Of a DNA stretch of 39,588 bases, positions 1 through 9,403 are shown piece after piece. Origin of the DNA: CAZSSM01 sp964609385 (GTDB lineage Bacteria > Planctomycetota > Planctomycetia > Isosphaerales > Isosphaeraceae). Within the stretch, counting starts at the first letter, position 1. Each line of letters begins with the position of its first letter. Position numbers and translations under genes: made by a program. The stretch is taken from assembly GCA_964609385.1 (NCBI GenBank), contig CAZSSM010000063.1:1-39588 (forward strand), read 5' to 3'. The notes below the pieces were generated by a model. The model was not told the DNA's origin. It did no database searches and saw only the letters and a list, made by a program, of their open reading frames with translations.

Positions 1-39
1 AATGCTTAGGGCAACTTCGACCGAGTCGCTTGGTTCTTC

Positions 40-183
40 GGGTGGGTGGGGACTGCGACGCGTAGCGAGCAGACCCCGGGACATCTCCGAGGAGTTTGTC
101 ACCTGAGATCACCTTCGGTTGGACATCCTGAACCCATCCGAACCGGGGTCTGCTCCGCGTTGCTTCGCAGTCCCCAGCCACCC
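40..183. repeat. Long imperfect palindrome, possible dispersed repeat element
   Basis: Two arms of about 40 bases (40-79 and 143-183) are reverse complements of each other with only a few mismatches or single-base gaps. They share the blocks GGGGACTGCGA and AGCAGACCCCGG. The 63-base centre holds a second, weaker dyad (TTCGGTTGG near 114 against CCATCCGAA near 134). The transcript could fold into one long hairpin. No protein is encoded. It lies just past the 3' end of the minus-strand hydrolase, so it could act as a terminator, or it could be a REP- or MITE-like element. No second copy was noticed in this window. The stretch 1-222 holds nothing else recognisable. Confidence 0.7.
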
Positions 184-222
184 CAGCCGAGGCCAGTGCA
201 GGTGCCGTCGCATCTCACAATG

Positions 223-1092
223 TTACAATGAACTGTGCTGGGCGATGAAGTCGAGCATGGCCCGGGCGACCGGGTCGTCGGGGTCACCGATCTGGGTGAC
301 GATGGTCGAGTGGTTCCGTCCGGGGCCTTCGAGGTAGATGATCGCTTCCTGCTCGACGCCTCGGGCGGCGGCGACGAAAAAGGCGTTCTGCTCAGCGCGG
401 GCGGGCACGTCGTCGCCGCCGGCAATGCAGAGGATCGGCGGGGCGCCGGGCCCGATGTGATAGGCCGGGGCCGCCGAGTCGAGCAGAGGCGTGGTGCGCG
501 GCAGTCCGCGCTCCGTCACGACCGCATAGTGGGTCAGCATCTGGCCCGAGACCGGGACATAGCCGGCGAAGTCGGTCGGCTCCAGACCTTCGGAGGCGAA
601 CAGCGAGCGGTCCATCGCCAGCATCGCGGCCAGATAGCCGCCCGCCGAGTGGCCCGAGATCACGACTCGGGTCGGGTCGCCGCCGTGCTCGGAGATCGTC
701 CGGCGGACGAACGCGCAGGCGGTGGCCGCGTCGGCCAAGTAGTCGGGGTAGCGGACCCTCGGGCTGAGCCGGTAGTTGGGCACGGCCACAGCGATCCCTT
801 CAGCGACGAACCGCTCGGCAATACCCAATGCGCTCGTGCCGCCTTTGTCGCCGCCGATCAGACCGCCCCCGTGGAACCAGACTACGGTCGTGAACGCCCC
901 TCGATCGTCGGCCGATTCGGGCAGGTAGAGGTCGAGCCGGCAACGCTCGCGTTCGTAAGGCGTTGAGGCCTCGGGCCGATAGGAGATGTCGCGGAGGACC
1001 TCCGCGCCCTGAGTCGACGTCGACACCCCAAGCCCGATCGCCACGACCAACCAGACCCAGAGTCCCAAAAACCGCGCCCCACCCCTACCCAT
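223..1092 (-). CDS. Secreted alpha/beta-hydrolase (carboxylesterase, BD-FAE/HSL-like)
   Basis: This 289-residue protein has a hydrophobic N-terminal segment (about residues 8-29, ending in TQGA) that looks like a Sec signal peptide, so it probably acts in the periplasm or outside. The fold is recognisable from the oxyanion motif HGGG (74-77) and the nucleophile elbow GHSAGG with Ser149. The likely acid is in GGDD (about 227-228) and the likely catalytic His is His261 in RNHS. This pattern is typical of esterases related to hormone-sensitive lipase and to plant-cell-wall feruloyl and acetyl esterases. The substrate cannot be named. The ATG is preceded by GGGGAG at 6 bases. The gene is divergent from the DUF1592 gene across a 199-base gap, so the two could share a control region. 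Confidence 0.9.
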   Translation of the reverse strand: MGRGGARFLGLWVWLVVAIGLGVSTSTQGAEVLRDISYRPEASTPYERERCRLDLYLPESADDRGAFTTVVWFHGGGLIGGDKGGTSALGIAERFVAEGIAVAVPNYRLSPRVRYPDYLADAATACAFVRRTISEHGGDPTRVVISGHSAGGYLAAMLAMDRSLFASEGLEPTDFAGYVPVSGQMLTHYAVVTERGLPRTTPLLDSAAPAYHIGPGAPPILCIAGGDDVPARAEQNAFFVAAARGVEQEAIIYLEGPGRNHSTIVTQIGDPDDPVARAMLDFIAQHSSL

Positions 1093-1291
1093 GATCGTCT
1101 CCCCAATCGATGGTCAATGCGGTCCCGCCGATCCCCCCGCCTCAATGGACTCGACGACGCGGCTTGAACCGAGGTCGGATGTTCCATTAAACTTTGATGA
1201 ACGCTCGTGCCGACATTGTGGCGATCGGATGACCGGTCCGCAAGCGGCTTGAGACCAGTCCGTGTGGGTCCTTTTGGGAGAGACTTCGGCG
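1093..1291. promoter_or_regulatory. Divergent intergenic region between hydrolase and DUF1592 gene
   Basis: This 199-base gap separates two genes transcribed away from each other and must hold both start regions. An AT-richer patch near 1182-1200 (CCATTAAACTTTGATGA) is the best candidate for a promoter core. No consensus -35/-10 pair can be defended. Ribosome binding sites are visible at both ends: GGGGAG for the minus gene and GGGAGAG near 1276-1282 for the plus gene. Confidence 0.4.
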
Positions 1292-3775
1292 ATGCGCCCC
1301 CCGTCGCGATGGACAACGGCCCCGACGCCAGACGCCAACCGATCGGCGTTGAGGTCCGTCGATCGGGGGTTGCTGTTGGCCCTGACCCTCATCGGTGTCA
1401 TGGTCGTCGCGGTGGTTGCATCATCGCCGACGACCGTCGAAGGGCATACAGCCGTCATTAACGATGAGGCAGTCGAGCCCGAGCCGGCCGTCGATCGCGT
1501 CGAGCGGATCGCCTGGTTCCTCGAGGACTATTGCCTCGACTGTCACAACGCCTTCGAGGCCACCGCCGACTTCAATGCCGAAGCGTTGCCGGTCGACGAT
1601 CTCGGCGACCCGGATCCGACCTGGGACAGCGCGATCTGGGAAAAAGTCCTCCGACGGATCGACTCTCGACAGATGCCGCCGGTCGACGCCGCCAGCCGAC
1701 CGGACGACACCGAGTATCGCGAAGTGGTCGAGGCCCTGGCCGGTTGCCTCGACGACCGAGCAGCGCGCCATCCGCGACCAGGACGTACCGAAACCCTCCG
1801 TCGCCTGACCCGGACCGAGTACCGCAACGCGATCCGCGACCTGCTCGAACTCGAGGTCGATCCCAAACAACTGCTCCCGATCGACGAGCCGAGCTATGGC
1901 TTCGACAACGTGACCGTCAGCGAACTCTCGCCGACGCTGCTGGGCCGTTACCTCGACGCGGCCGAACGGATTGCCCGGATGGCCGTCGGGGCGGTCGGTC
2001 GCGAGCCCGACGGCATCACCTACCGACTGCCCCCCGACCGAACCCAGCAGCGGCACGTCGACGGGCTCCCGTACGGGACGCGGGGTGGGGGCGCGTTCCA
2101 CCACCCGTTCCCTCGCACCGGCACCTACGAGTTCCAGCTCCGACTGACCCGCGACCGCGACGAGCGGATTGAAGGGTTGAGCCGACCACATCCGATCGAC
2201 GTGCTGATCGACCGACAACGAGTCCACCAGTTCGTCGCCGAGCCGGCGCGCGGTGGTCAGGACGCCAACGACGTCGACTCGGGCCTCCGTGTCCGACTCG
2301 ACGTGCCGGCCGGGCCCCATGAGGTCATCGTCACCTTCCCGAGTCGAGAGGCCTCGCTGGACGAGATCAAGCGGCAACCCTTCGAGGCCCGGTTCAACCG
2401 CCACCGCCACCCCCGACGCTACCCCGCGCTCTACGAACTCTCGATCGTCGGGCCGTTCGACCCTGAAGGCCACGACGACCCGAACGGTCGTCGCGCGATC
2501 TTCAACCGACGCCTCGATGGTCCCGAGGACGAGCGGACCTGCGCCGAGGAGATCCTCCGACCGTTGATGCGTCGCGCATACCGACGGCCAATCACCCCCA
2601 AGGACCTCGACGCGCCACTCCGGCTCTTCGAGGAGGCCGCCGCCGTCGACGGCTTCGAAGCCGGGATCGAGCGCGCTCTGGCCGCCGTGTTGGTCAGCCC
2701 GAACTTCCTGTTCCGGATCGAACGCGATCCGCCCGAGGCCGACTCGGGCACGATCTACCCGATCGACGACTTCGCGATGGCCTCGCGGTTGGCGTTCTTT
2801 CTCTGGAGCAGCCTGCCCGACGATCGGCTCCTCGACCAGGCCGAGTCGGGCCGCCTGGGCGAACCGGAGACCCTGGCCGCCGAGATCCGTCGGATGCTGG
2901 CCGATCCACGCTCCGAGGCATTGGTCACCAACTTCGCCGCCCAATGGCTCTATCTGCGGAACCTGGAGACGATCCAGCCGGACCTCCGCCAGTTCCCCAG
3001 CTTCGATGACAACCTCCGATACGCGATGCGTCGCGAGACCGAACTGCTCTTCGAGTCGGTCATGCGCGAGGACCGGAGCGTCCTCACACTTCTGCAAGCC
3101 GACTACACCTTCCTCAACCAACGGTTGGCGACCCACTACGGGCGGAACGATATCAAGGGGAGCCGGTTCCGTCGCGTGTCCTTGGATCCGTCGAGCCGAC
3201 GGGGCGGCCTGCTCCGGCACGGCAGTATCCTGCTGGTGACCTCCTACGCGACGCGGACCTCGCCGACGGTCCGGGGCAACTGGGTCCTGGAGAACATCCT
3301 CGGGAGCCCTCCACCACCCCCGCCGCCGAACGTGCCCGACCTGCCCGAGAAGGGCGAGGTGGCCGACCTCTCGGTCCGTGAGCGGCTCGCCGAGCACCGG
3401 GCCAACCCGGCCTGCGCCAGTTGCCACCGCCTGATCGACCCGATCGGCTTCGCCCTGGAGAACTACGATGCGGTGGGCCGCTGGCGCGATCTGGAGGGCG
3501 AGACGCTCATCGATGCCTCGGGCGTCCTCCCCGACGGGACCGAGGTCCGGGGGATCGAGGACCTGGAGGGCGCGATCCTGGCACGTCCCGAAGGGTTCGT
3601 CGCCACGCTCACCGAGAAGCTGCTGACCTTCGCCCTGGGACGCGGGGTCGGACCCGACGATCAGCCCGCCGTCCGCGCGATCGTCCGTCGCGTTGCCGAA
3701 GACGACTACCGATTCTCCACGTTGATCCTGGCCATCGCCTCCAGTCCCCCGTTCCGGTTGAGGGAGATCCCATGA
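1292..3775 (+). CDS. DUF1587/DUF1592/DUF1588/DUF1585 planctomycete cytochrome-like protein
   Basis: This 827-residue exported protein is anchored by a hydrophobic stretch at about 27-45. It carries two c-type heme motifs: CLDCH (C81, C84, H85) in the N-terminal PSCyt1-like domain and CASCH (C708, C711, H712) in the DUF1588-like domain. Between them come a DUF1587-like segment (LRRLTRTEYRNAIRDLL, about 170), a beta-rich, possibly carbohydrate-binding, region at about 250-390, then DUF1595- and DUF1592-like segments. The DUF1585 domain closes the protein. The family is expanded in Planctomycetes and Verrucomicrobia, and its reaction is unknown. ATG 1292 was chosen over GTG 1262 because GGGAGAG lies about 9 bases upstream. 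The stop overlaps the next start (ATGA), so the two are translationally coupled. Confidence 0.93.
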   Translation: MRPPSRWTTAPTPDANRSALRSVDRGLLLALTLIGVMVVAVVASSPTTVEGHTAVINDEAVEPEPAVDRVERIAWFLEDYCLDCHNAFEATADFNAEALPVDDLGDPDPTWDSAIWEKVLRRIDSRQMPPVDAASRPDDTEYREVVEALAGCLDDRAARHPRPGRTETLRRLTRTEYRNAIRDLLELEVDPKQLLPIDEPSYGFDNVTVSELSPTLLGRYLDAAERIARMAVGAVGREPDGITYRLPPDRTQQRHVDGLPYGTRGGGAFHHPFPRTGTYEFQLRLTRDRDERIEGLSRPHPIDVLIDRQRVHQFVAEPARGGQDANDVDSGLRVRLDVPAGPHEVIVTFPSREASLDEIKRQPFEARFNRHRHPRRYPALYELSIVGPFDPEGHDDPNGRRAIFNRRLDGPEDERTCAEEILRPLMRRAYRRPITPKDLDAPLRLFEEAAAVDGFEAGIERALAAVLVSPNFLFRIERDPPEADSGTIYPIDDFAMASRLAFFLWSSLPDDRLLDQAESGRLGEPETLAAEIRRMLADPRSEALVTNFAAQWLYLRNLETIQPDLRQFPSFDDNLRYAMRRETELLFESVMREDRSVLTLLQADYTFLNQRLATHYGRNDIKGSRFRRVSLDPSSRRGGLLRHGSILLVTSYATRTSPTVRGNWVLENILGSPPPPPPPNVPDLPEKGEVADLSVRERLAEHRANPACASCHRLIDPIGFALENYDAVGRWRDLEGETLIDASGVLPDGTEVRGIEDLEGAILARPEGFVATLTEKLLTFALGRGVGPDDQPAVRAIVRRVAEDDYRFSTLILAIASSPPFRLREIP

Positions 3776-5121
3776 GCCTGTTCAAGAAAGCCCTCCCGCG
3801 TCGGACCGTTCTGCGCGGCCTCGGCGCGTGCGTCTCGCTCCCGTTGCTCGAGGCGATGGTCCCGGCCGCCACCGCCCTGGAACGCACGCCGGCCAGCCCG
3901 AGCCGACTCCGACGGATCGGCTACATCTACATCCCGATGGGGTTCAATCCCGCCGAATGGAACCCCCAAGGCGAGACGCTCGAGGACTTCCCGTCCAGCC
4001 TCCAGCCGCTGGAGACGGTCCGGGACCAGGTCTCGGTGATCTCCAACACCGAGCTGCGCAACGCCTATCCCGGCTCACACGCGACGTCGAACTCGGCGTT
4101 CCTAAGCGCAGCGCGGGCCAAGCTGACCGAAAGTTCCGACTATTATCTGGGCACGACGGTCGACCAGATCGCGGCCAAGGCGATCGGCGGGGCGTCACCG
4201 TTGCCGTCCCTGGAACTGGCCATGGACCTGACCTCGACGGTCGGCCAGTGCGACAACGGCTACGCCTGCGTCTACCAGAACAACCTGTCGTGGTCCTCGC
4301 CAACGACCCCCTTGCCGGCCGAAGCGCACCCGCGTCTGGTCTTCGAGACGCTCTTCGGTGACGGCGGCACGTCGAGCCAGCGCCGTGATTCGATCCGGCG
4401 GCGTGCCAGCCTGCTCGACGTGGTCCATGAGCAGCTCGGTGACCTCCGCCGCGAACTGGGGCCGGCCGACCGCGTCCGGGTCGACGGCTACTTCGAGAGC
4501 ATCCGCGAGGTCGAGCGGCGGATCCAACGCGCCGAGGCGAACGTCCGCGAGAACCCCCTGCCCGACCTCGATCGGCCCGTCGGTGTGCCGGCCGCCTACG
4601 CCGACCACGCCCGGCTCATGTTCGACCTCCAGGTGCTCGCCTTCCAAGGCGATATCACCCGCGTGGTCACCTTCCAACTGGCTCGCGAGGCCAGCACGCG
4701 GACCTACCCCGAGATCGGCGTGCCCGAGCCGCACCACCCGGTCACCCACCACGGCGGGAACCCCGAGAAGCTCGCCAAGGTCGCCAAGATCAACCGGTTC
4801 CACGTCGGCCTCTTCGCCGAGTTCCTCGAGAAGATGGACTCGGTCGCCGAAGGGGACGGCACACTGCTCGACCACGCCCTGTATCTCTACGGAAGCGGGA
4901 TGGGCGATCCGGACGCGCACGACCACACGAACCTGCCGATCCTCGTCGCCGGTGGCGCAGCGGGCAACATGCAAGGGGGCCGACACATTCAGCTCGGCGA
5001 CAAGACCCCGCTGGCCAACCTCCACCTGACCCTCCTCCAGAAGGTCGGCGTCCCCTTGGAAACCTTCGCCGACAGCGACGGCACCGTCGACTCCTTGTTC
5101 GAGCCCACCTCGCTCGGATAA
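3772..5121 (+). CDS. DUF1552 domain protein with Tat-like signal
   Basis: This 449-residue protein starts at the ATG overlapping the stop of the DUF1592 gene. An upstream in-frame extension to 3421 lies inside that gene and is rejected. The N-terminus has a twin-arginine-like motif (RRTVLRGLG, about 9-17) followed by a hydrophobic stretch ending near AAT, so Tat export of a folded protein is likely. The rest matches DUF1552 (HXXSHH family): GSHATSN near residue 104, histidine-rich HHPVTHHGG near 323-331, and a C-terminal GSGMGD followed by HDHTNLP. These resemble metal-binding regions of the alkaline-phosphatase/sulfatase-like DUF1501/DUF1552 group. That relation is inference. DUF1552 genes are usually found next to DUF1592 genes, as here. 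The enzymatic role is not established. Confidence 0.92.
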   Translation: MSLFKKALPRRTVLRGLGACVSLPLLEAMVPAATALERTPASPSRLRRIGYIYIPMGFNPAEWNPQGETLEDFPSSLQPLETVRDQVSVISNTELRNAYPGSHATSNSAFLSAARAKLTESSDYYLGTTVDQIAAKAIGGASPLPSLELAMDLTSTVGQCDNGYACVYQNNLSWSSPTTPLPAEAHPRLVFETLFGDGGTSSQRRDSIRRRASLLDVVHEQLGDLRRELGPADRVRVDGYFESIREVERRIQRAEANVRENPLPDLDRPVGVPAAYADHARLMFDLQVLAFQGDITRVVTFQLAREASTRTYPEIGVPEPHHPVTHHGGNPEKLAKVAKINRFHVGLFAEFLEKMDSVAEGDGTLLDHALYLYGSGMGDPDAHDHTNLPILVAGGAAGNMQGGRHIQLGDKTPLANLHLTLLQKVGVPLETFADSDGTVDSLFEPTSLG

Positions 5122-5172
5122 GCAACGAGGTGCACGAACCTCGAAAATCGTGGCCCCATGCGAGGTATCTTC

Positions 5173-6657
5173 ATGCAGGTGCTCTGTCGATCCATCTTGG
5201 GTTTCGGTGTCGTCGCCATCCTCGGGCTTTGGGCGGCCCCCTCGGTCTCAATGGCCGCGGGGGGTGAGGAGCGTGGATCGACGTCACCCTTGGTCGACGC
5301 CGCCGAGCGACGCGACTGGTCCCGGGTCGCGGACCTGATCGCCGAGGCCGAACCCGACGACCTCGATCAGAGTTGGCCCGACGGCATGACCGCGCTGCAC
5401 TGGGCCACCCACTGGCAACGTTCCGAGGTCGTCGACTCGCTCCTGGAGGCCGGGGCCGATCCGCAAGTCCGGAACCTCTATGACGTCTCCCCATTGATGA
5501 TCGCCTGCCTCTTCGGCGACGCGGCCATCATCGAGTCATTGCTGGACCACGGCGCCGACGCGAACGACTCGGTGGCCGGGGGTGAGACGGCCCTGATGCG
5601 CGCAGCGCGGACCGGTTCGGTCGAGTCCGTCGCAGCCTTAATCGCCAACGGGGCCGACCTCAACGCCCAGGAGCAGAGCCGTCAGACGGCCCTGATGTGG
5701 GCCGCCGCCGAAGGGCACGTCGAGGTCGTCCGGACCCTCCTGGAGGCCGGCGCCGACATGGCGATCCGATCCCGCTCCGACTTCAACGCCTTCCTGTTCG
5801 CCGCCCGCAACGGTCGCCATGCGGTCGCCGAGGCGTTGCTGGAGGCCGGCGCCGACATCCACGAGATGCTCAACCCCCAGAAGACCGGCGGCCGCGCCCC
5901 GCGCAAAGGGATGTCGGCCCTGATGCTCGCCGTTGAGAGCGGCCACTTCGAGCTGGCCATCGACCTGGTCCGTCGAGGGGCCGACCCGAACGATCAGCGG
6001 AGCGGATACGCCCCGCTGCATGCCCTGAGCTGGACCCGCAAGGCCAATCGGGGTGAGGGCGTCGACGGCGATCCGATTCCGAGGGGTTCGGGTCGCCTGA
6101 CCAGCCTGGCCTTCGTCCGCGAGATCGTCGCCTTGGGGGCCGACGTGAACCTGCAACTGAAGCGCGGCCCGGGTCGCTACGCCCAGATCACGCCGAAGGG
6201 GGCCACGCCGATCCTGCTCGCCGCCAAGACCGCCGACGCCCCCCTGATCCGCCTGCTGGTCGACCTGGGAGCCGACCCCCTGTTGGCGAACGTCGACGAG
6301 ACCACCCCGCTGATGGCCGCCGCCGGCGTCGGGGTCCGGGCCGTCGACGAGGAGGCGGGGACCGAGGCCGAGGTCCTGGAGACGGTCGCCCTGCTGGTCG
6401 AGCTGGGGGCGGACGTCAACGCCGTCGACGACCACGGCGAGACCCCGATGCATGGCGCCGCCTATCGCGCCTTCCCCGAGGTCGTCCGGCTCCTGACTGA
6501 ACTAGGCGCCGACCCCGAACGCTGGAACCACGAGAACCGCTACGGCTGGACGCCCCTCCGGATCGCTCAGGGCTACCGGCCCGGCTCGTTCAAGCCCTCC
6601 CCCCTCGTGATCCGCGCCCTCGAAGATGCGATGAACTTCAAATCTTCCCCTGACTAG
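5173..6657 (+). CDS. Exported ankyrin-repeat protein
   Basis: This 494-residue protein has an N-terminal signal peptide (hydrophobic at about 7-24, then SMAAGGEE) and about ten ankyrin repeats filling residues 40-480. Typical pieces are GMTALHWAT, GETALMRAA, QTALMWAAAEGH, ATPILLAA and TPMHGAA, each followed by a LLxxGADxN-type end. Ankyrin repeats mediate protein-protein contacts, and no catalytic domain is attached. ATG 5173 is preferred over ATG 5158 because GAGGT lies 6 bases before it. The gene follows the DUF1552 gene by 51 bases, probably in the same operon. The DUF1592/DUF1552/ankyrin order suggests a periplasmic scaffold for the other two proteins, which is inference. Confidence 0.9.
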   Translation: MQVLCRSILGFGVVAILGLWAAPSVSMAAGGEERGSTSPLVDAAERRDWSRVADLIAEAEPDDLDQSWPDGMTALHWATHWQRSEVVDSLLEAGADPQVRNLYDVSPLMIACLFGDAAIIESLLDHGADANDSVAGGETALMRAARTGSVESVAALIANGADLNAQEQSRQTALMWAAAEGHVEVVRTLLEAGADMAIRSRSDFNAFLFAARNGRHAVAEALLEAGADIHEMLNPQKTGGRAPRKGMSALMLAVESGHFELAIDLVRRGADPNDQRSGYAPLHALSWTRKANRGEGVDGDPIPRGSGRLTSLAFVREIVALGADVNLQLKRGPGRYAQITPKGATPILLAAKTADAPLIRLLVDLGADPLLANVDETTPLMAAAGVGVRAVDEEAGTEAEVLETVALLVELGADVNAVDDHGETPMHGAAYRAFPEVVRLLTELGADPERWNHENRYGWTPLRIAQGYRPGSFKPSPLVIRALEDAMNFKSSPD

Positions 6658-6781
6658 CAACAATTACAACTTACTTATATTCGATTGAAATGCTGTTTGA
6701 GGTCTGATCTCGAAGGTCAGTCCTAGACAGCAATCATCTGATTGCCTCGAAAAAACTTATCACCAAACTATCCTTCGAGAA
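6658..6781. terminator. AT-rich convergent intergenic region with nested dyads, possible bidirectional terminator
   Basis: Two genes converge here. The stretch is clearly more AT-rich than its surroundings. It holds a perfect 9-base inverted repeat (TCTCGAAGG at 6708-6716 against CCTTCGAGA at 6772-6780) enclosing a perfect 6-base hairpin (CAATCA 6731-6736 and TGATTG 6739-6744). A run of six A follows at 6750-6755. Neither strand has a hairpin directly followed by a T-run, so this is only a plausible terminator region. Confidence 0.35.
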
Positions 6782-9403
6782 TTACTCAACCAAGACACAA
6801 ATTCCGGCATTGCCGTTGCGTCGACGCGAACGGCGGATGAGGAGAGCCACGCCAGCCAGGCCGATCGTGGTGAGGATCACGCTACTGGGCTCGGGGATCA
6901 CGCCGGCGACGAGGCTTACACCGTTCTCGGCCAAGATCAGATCGAACGCGTCGGCCGAGACGCCCTCGAAGCGGATCTCCCCGAAACCTCCGGAGATCCC
7001 ACCCGCCGCACGGAGGAAATCGAACTGCTGGCCTTCGAACGGAACGTAATCGTCGGCCAGGCTCACCACGAGCAGGCCGTCGAGGAACGCCTCGCCATCG
7101 ATGTCCAGGACGTCGAACTCGGCGCCGGGTTCGGTCCCGCCGATCTCGATGAAGAGCGCACCGTTCTCGGCCTGGACGTAATCGTCGAGGATGCTCAGCA
7201 GGCCCGGCGATGCGCTCGGGGATACGAAGCCATTATTGATCAAGGTCCCATCGAGTTGGCCGAGTCCCGACAGCTCGCCGCCTTGGATGTTGAACTGGGA
7301 GGCGATCAGCTCGCCGTCGACGATCGTGAGCCCGTCGGTCTGGTTGTAGATGCCCGATCCGTCGCCGCCGATCGTGAAGGCGCTGTCGAGGCCGATCTCG
7401 ACCAACCCGTCGTTGACGAAGTCCAAGTCGGTCGTCTGAGTGGCGCCGTTACGGAGGATCAGCTCGCCTCGGCTCGTGTTGGCGCGGAGCTGATCCAACG
7501 CGTTGGCCCCGAACCCGTTGCTGGTGAAGGCCGCTTCGACACCGTCGATCAGGATCGAAGCGCCGTTGGTCTCGACGTCGATGTTGGCCAGCAGCATCGT
7601 CCCGTTGATCGCTTCATAGGTACCGCTCGAGAGCGTCCCGTCGTTGAAGTTGGTGAACGCGCCGTTGGTGTTCAGGACGATCATGGTGTTGCCATCCTCT
7701 GCGCGAAGGGTTCCCTCGTTGACAAATCCCTGATCATTGGGATTAATGAACATAGTATTGTTTCGATCCGCAACGATCGTCCCCTGGTTGACGACGCCGG
7801 CCGAATTGAGGCCGATATTCCCGCCACCCCGGATCGTGTGGTCGACCCCATTGATGATCCGATCGGTCGGCTGATCGCCACGAAACCCGCCGGTAGTCGT
7901 GATCACAGTGCCGTCTCCGGTCAGGGTCACGTCACCTCCCGAGACTCTCGCGCTGATGTTGTTGACCTCGAACGTGCCGCGATTCTCGATCGTCCCTTCC
8001 AGCGTCGTGTTGCCGATGGCTTCAAGGTCGCCCAGGTTCGTCACCGAGTCGAGCGTCGCCTCCAAGGTCGTTTGGACGACCCCTGTCCCCTCGGTCTGGA
8101 GCGTGCCGCCTCGGACCGGCGTCGACTGTGAGATGAGCAGTCGCGACCCGTCGTTGGCCCCGAGGACACCCCCGTCATTGTCGACCTCGGCGCGGGCGAT
8201 GTTCAGCAGGCCCCCATCGGCCGTGATCGACCCCCGGTTGACCAGTTCGTAGTCGCCGAGGGCGCCCCGCCCCTCGACCGCTTGATTCCGGAGCGTCAAC
8301 GTGTCGGGCGTGGTCGGATTCTGCCCCAGGCCCCGCATCTCAGCGCCGTCCAGTTGGATCGTCCCATCGCCGACGACCTCGACCTGTCCGGAGATGTTCA
8401 ACTCTCCGAGACCCTCGATTCGGATCGCGCCGTCGTTCCGAAACGTCCCGCCGCCTTGAAAGGTCAGGTTGTTGACCTCGACGAGCCCGCCGTCCTGATT
8501 GTCCAAACCGCGCAAGGTGCCGGTGTTGGCATCGAGTCGGCCACCGTCCCGGACCTCGACGCCGTCGAGGTCGGCGCCTCGGGTCAAGGCGATCGTCCCG
8601 TCCCGCTCGGCAACGATCTGACCGCCCTCGACGCGGAGGGTATCGATCGTCGACGTGCCGCCGGCCCGAGCCGAGATCGTCCCTTGCTGGTTGCCCACCT
8701 CATTGATCAGGCGATTGCCCGCCTGGCCTCCGATGATCAACGCGCCGTTACTCGACGAGAGCAAGCCGGAATTACTGGAATCATTGGTCACGCCGACGCC
8801 GATCGAACCGCCGCCGTTGGCGAGGATCGTCCCGCTGTTGTTGAGGGTCCCACCGATGACCTGACCGCTCCCCTCGATCCGGTGGCCGACACCGTGATTT
8901 AGTTGCCCATCGGCATTTCCAATGATCCTCGCGTTGGAGATCATGAAGATCGTTCCGTTCCCGTTAATTGTCAGCTCGCGGTTGCCGAACGCCAGATCGG
9001 TGAAGTCCAAGAACCCGGTGCTGACGAAATCCATGAGAAAAGTGCCGTTGTTGAGGAAGGCTGCGTTGGGATTCTGGAAGATCAGGTCGCTCCGGAAGCT
9101 CTGGAGCGAGCCGCCGCTGTCGATCGCGAAGTTGGAGATCTGCGCCGACGTGTCCAGGAGCACGCTGTTGCTTCCGATCGAGACGTCGAACGGACCGTTG
9201 CTGCCGTCGGGGACCTCGCCGATGTCCCAGTTGTTGGCGTTGTCGTAGTTGCCGGGATCCGTCCCGATGTATTCGGCCCTCTGTCCCAAGGCGCGGTCGG
9301 CACCCAGACTGAGCAACGTAAGGACGACGAGCAGTCCGAGCGGTCCTCGGATCCCTTGGATCTTGTGGATCGCTCGAGACGGGTTCGTGGCGTGGAACGT
9401 CAT
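6782..9403 (-). CDS. Large beta-repeat surface protein with PEP-CTERM anchor
   Basis: This 873-residue protein starts with a signal peptide (hydrophobic LGLLVVLTLLSLGA, cleavage near ALGQ). Next is a YDNANNWDIGEVP-type segment common in autotransporter-associated beta-strand proteins. About 650 residues of irregular Gly/Asn-rich beta repeats follow, resembling a beta-helix (LxNxGTIxA, RNDGAI, NQGTIVAD). Near 770 comes the typical FVSPSASPGLL block, then a small beta domain. The C-terminus has the PEP-CTERM signal VIPEPSS, a hydrophobic helix and the basic cluster RRSRRR, so an exosortase should process it and place it on the surface or in the matrix. An extra tail after the basic cluster (NGNAGICVLVE) is longer than usual. 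ATG 9403 is chosen because AAGGAG precedes it by 10 bases. Confidence 0.9.
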   Translation of the reverse strand: MTFHATNPSRAIHKIQGIRGPLGLLVVLTLLSLGADRALGQRAEYIGTDPGNYDNANNWDIGEVPDGSNGPFDVSIGSNSVLLDTSAQISNFAIDSGGSLQSFRSDLIFQNPNAAFLNNGTFLMDFVSTGFLDFTDLAFGNRELTINGNGTIFMISNARIIGNADGQLNHGVGHRIEGSGQVIGGTLNNSGTILANGGGSIGVGVTNDSSNSGLLSSSNGALIIGGQAGNRLINEVGNQQGTISARAGGTSTIDTLRVEGGQIVAERDGTIALTRGADLDGVEVRDGGRLDANTGTLRGLDNQDGGLVEVNNLTFQGGGTFRNDGAIRIEGLGELNISGQVEVVGDGTIQLDGAEMRGLGQNPTTPDTLTLRNQAVEGRGALGDYELVNRGSITADGGLLNIARAEVDNDGGVLGANDGSRLLISQSTPVRGGTLQTEGTGVVQTTLEATLDSVTNLGDLEAIGNTTLEGTIENRGTFEVNNISARVSGGDVTLTGDGTVITTTGGFRGDQPTDRIINGVDHTIRGGGNIGLNSAGVVNQGTIVADRNNTMFINPNDQGFVNEGTLRAEDGNTMIVLNTNGAFTNFNDGTLSSGTYEAINGTMLLANIDVETNGASILIDGVEAAFTSNGFGANALDQLRANTSRGELILRNGATQTTDLDFVNDGLVEIGLDSAFTIGGDGSGIYNQTDGLTIVDGELIASQFNIQGGELSGLGQLDGTLINNGFVSPSASPGLLSILDDYVQAENGALFIEIGGTEPGAEFDVLDIDGEAFLDGLLVVSLADDYVPFEGQQFDFLRAAGGISGGFGEIRFEGVSADAFDLILAENGVSLVAGVIPEPSSVILTTIGLAGVALLIRRSRRRNGNAGICVLVE

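Noticed and set aside
1421..3427. 668-codon open frame on the minus strand
   Set aside because: It lies opposite the DUF1592 gene, which has clear domains and heme motifs. Long antisense frames are expected in high-GC DNA.
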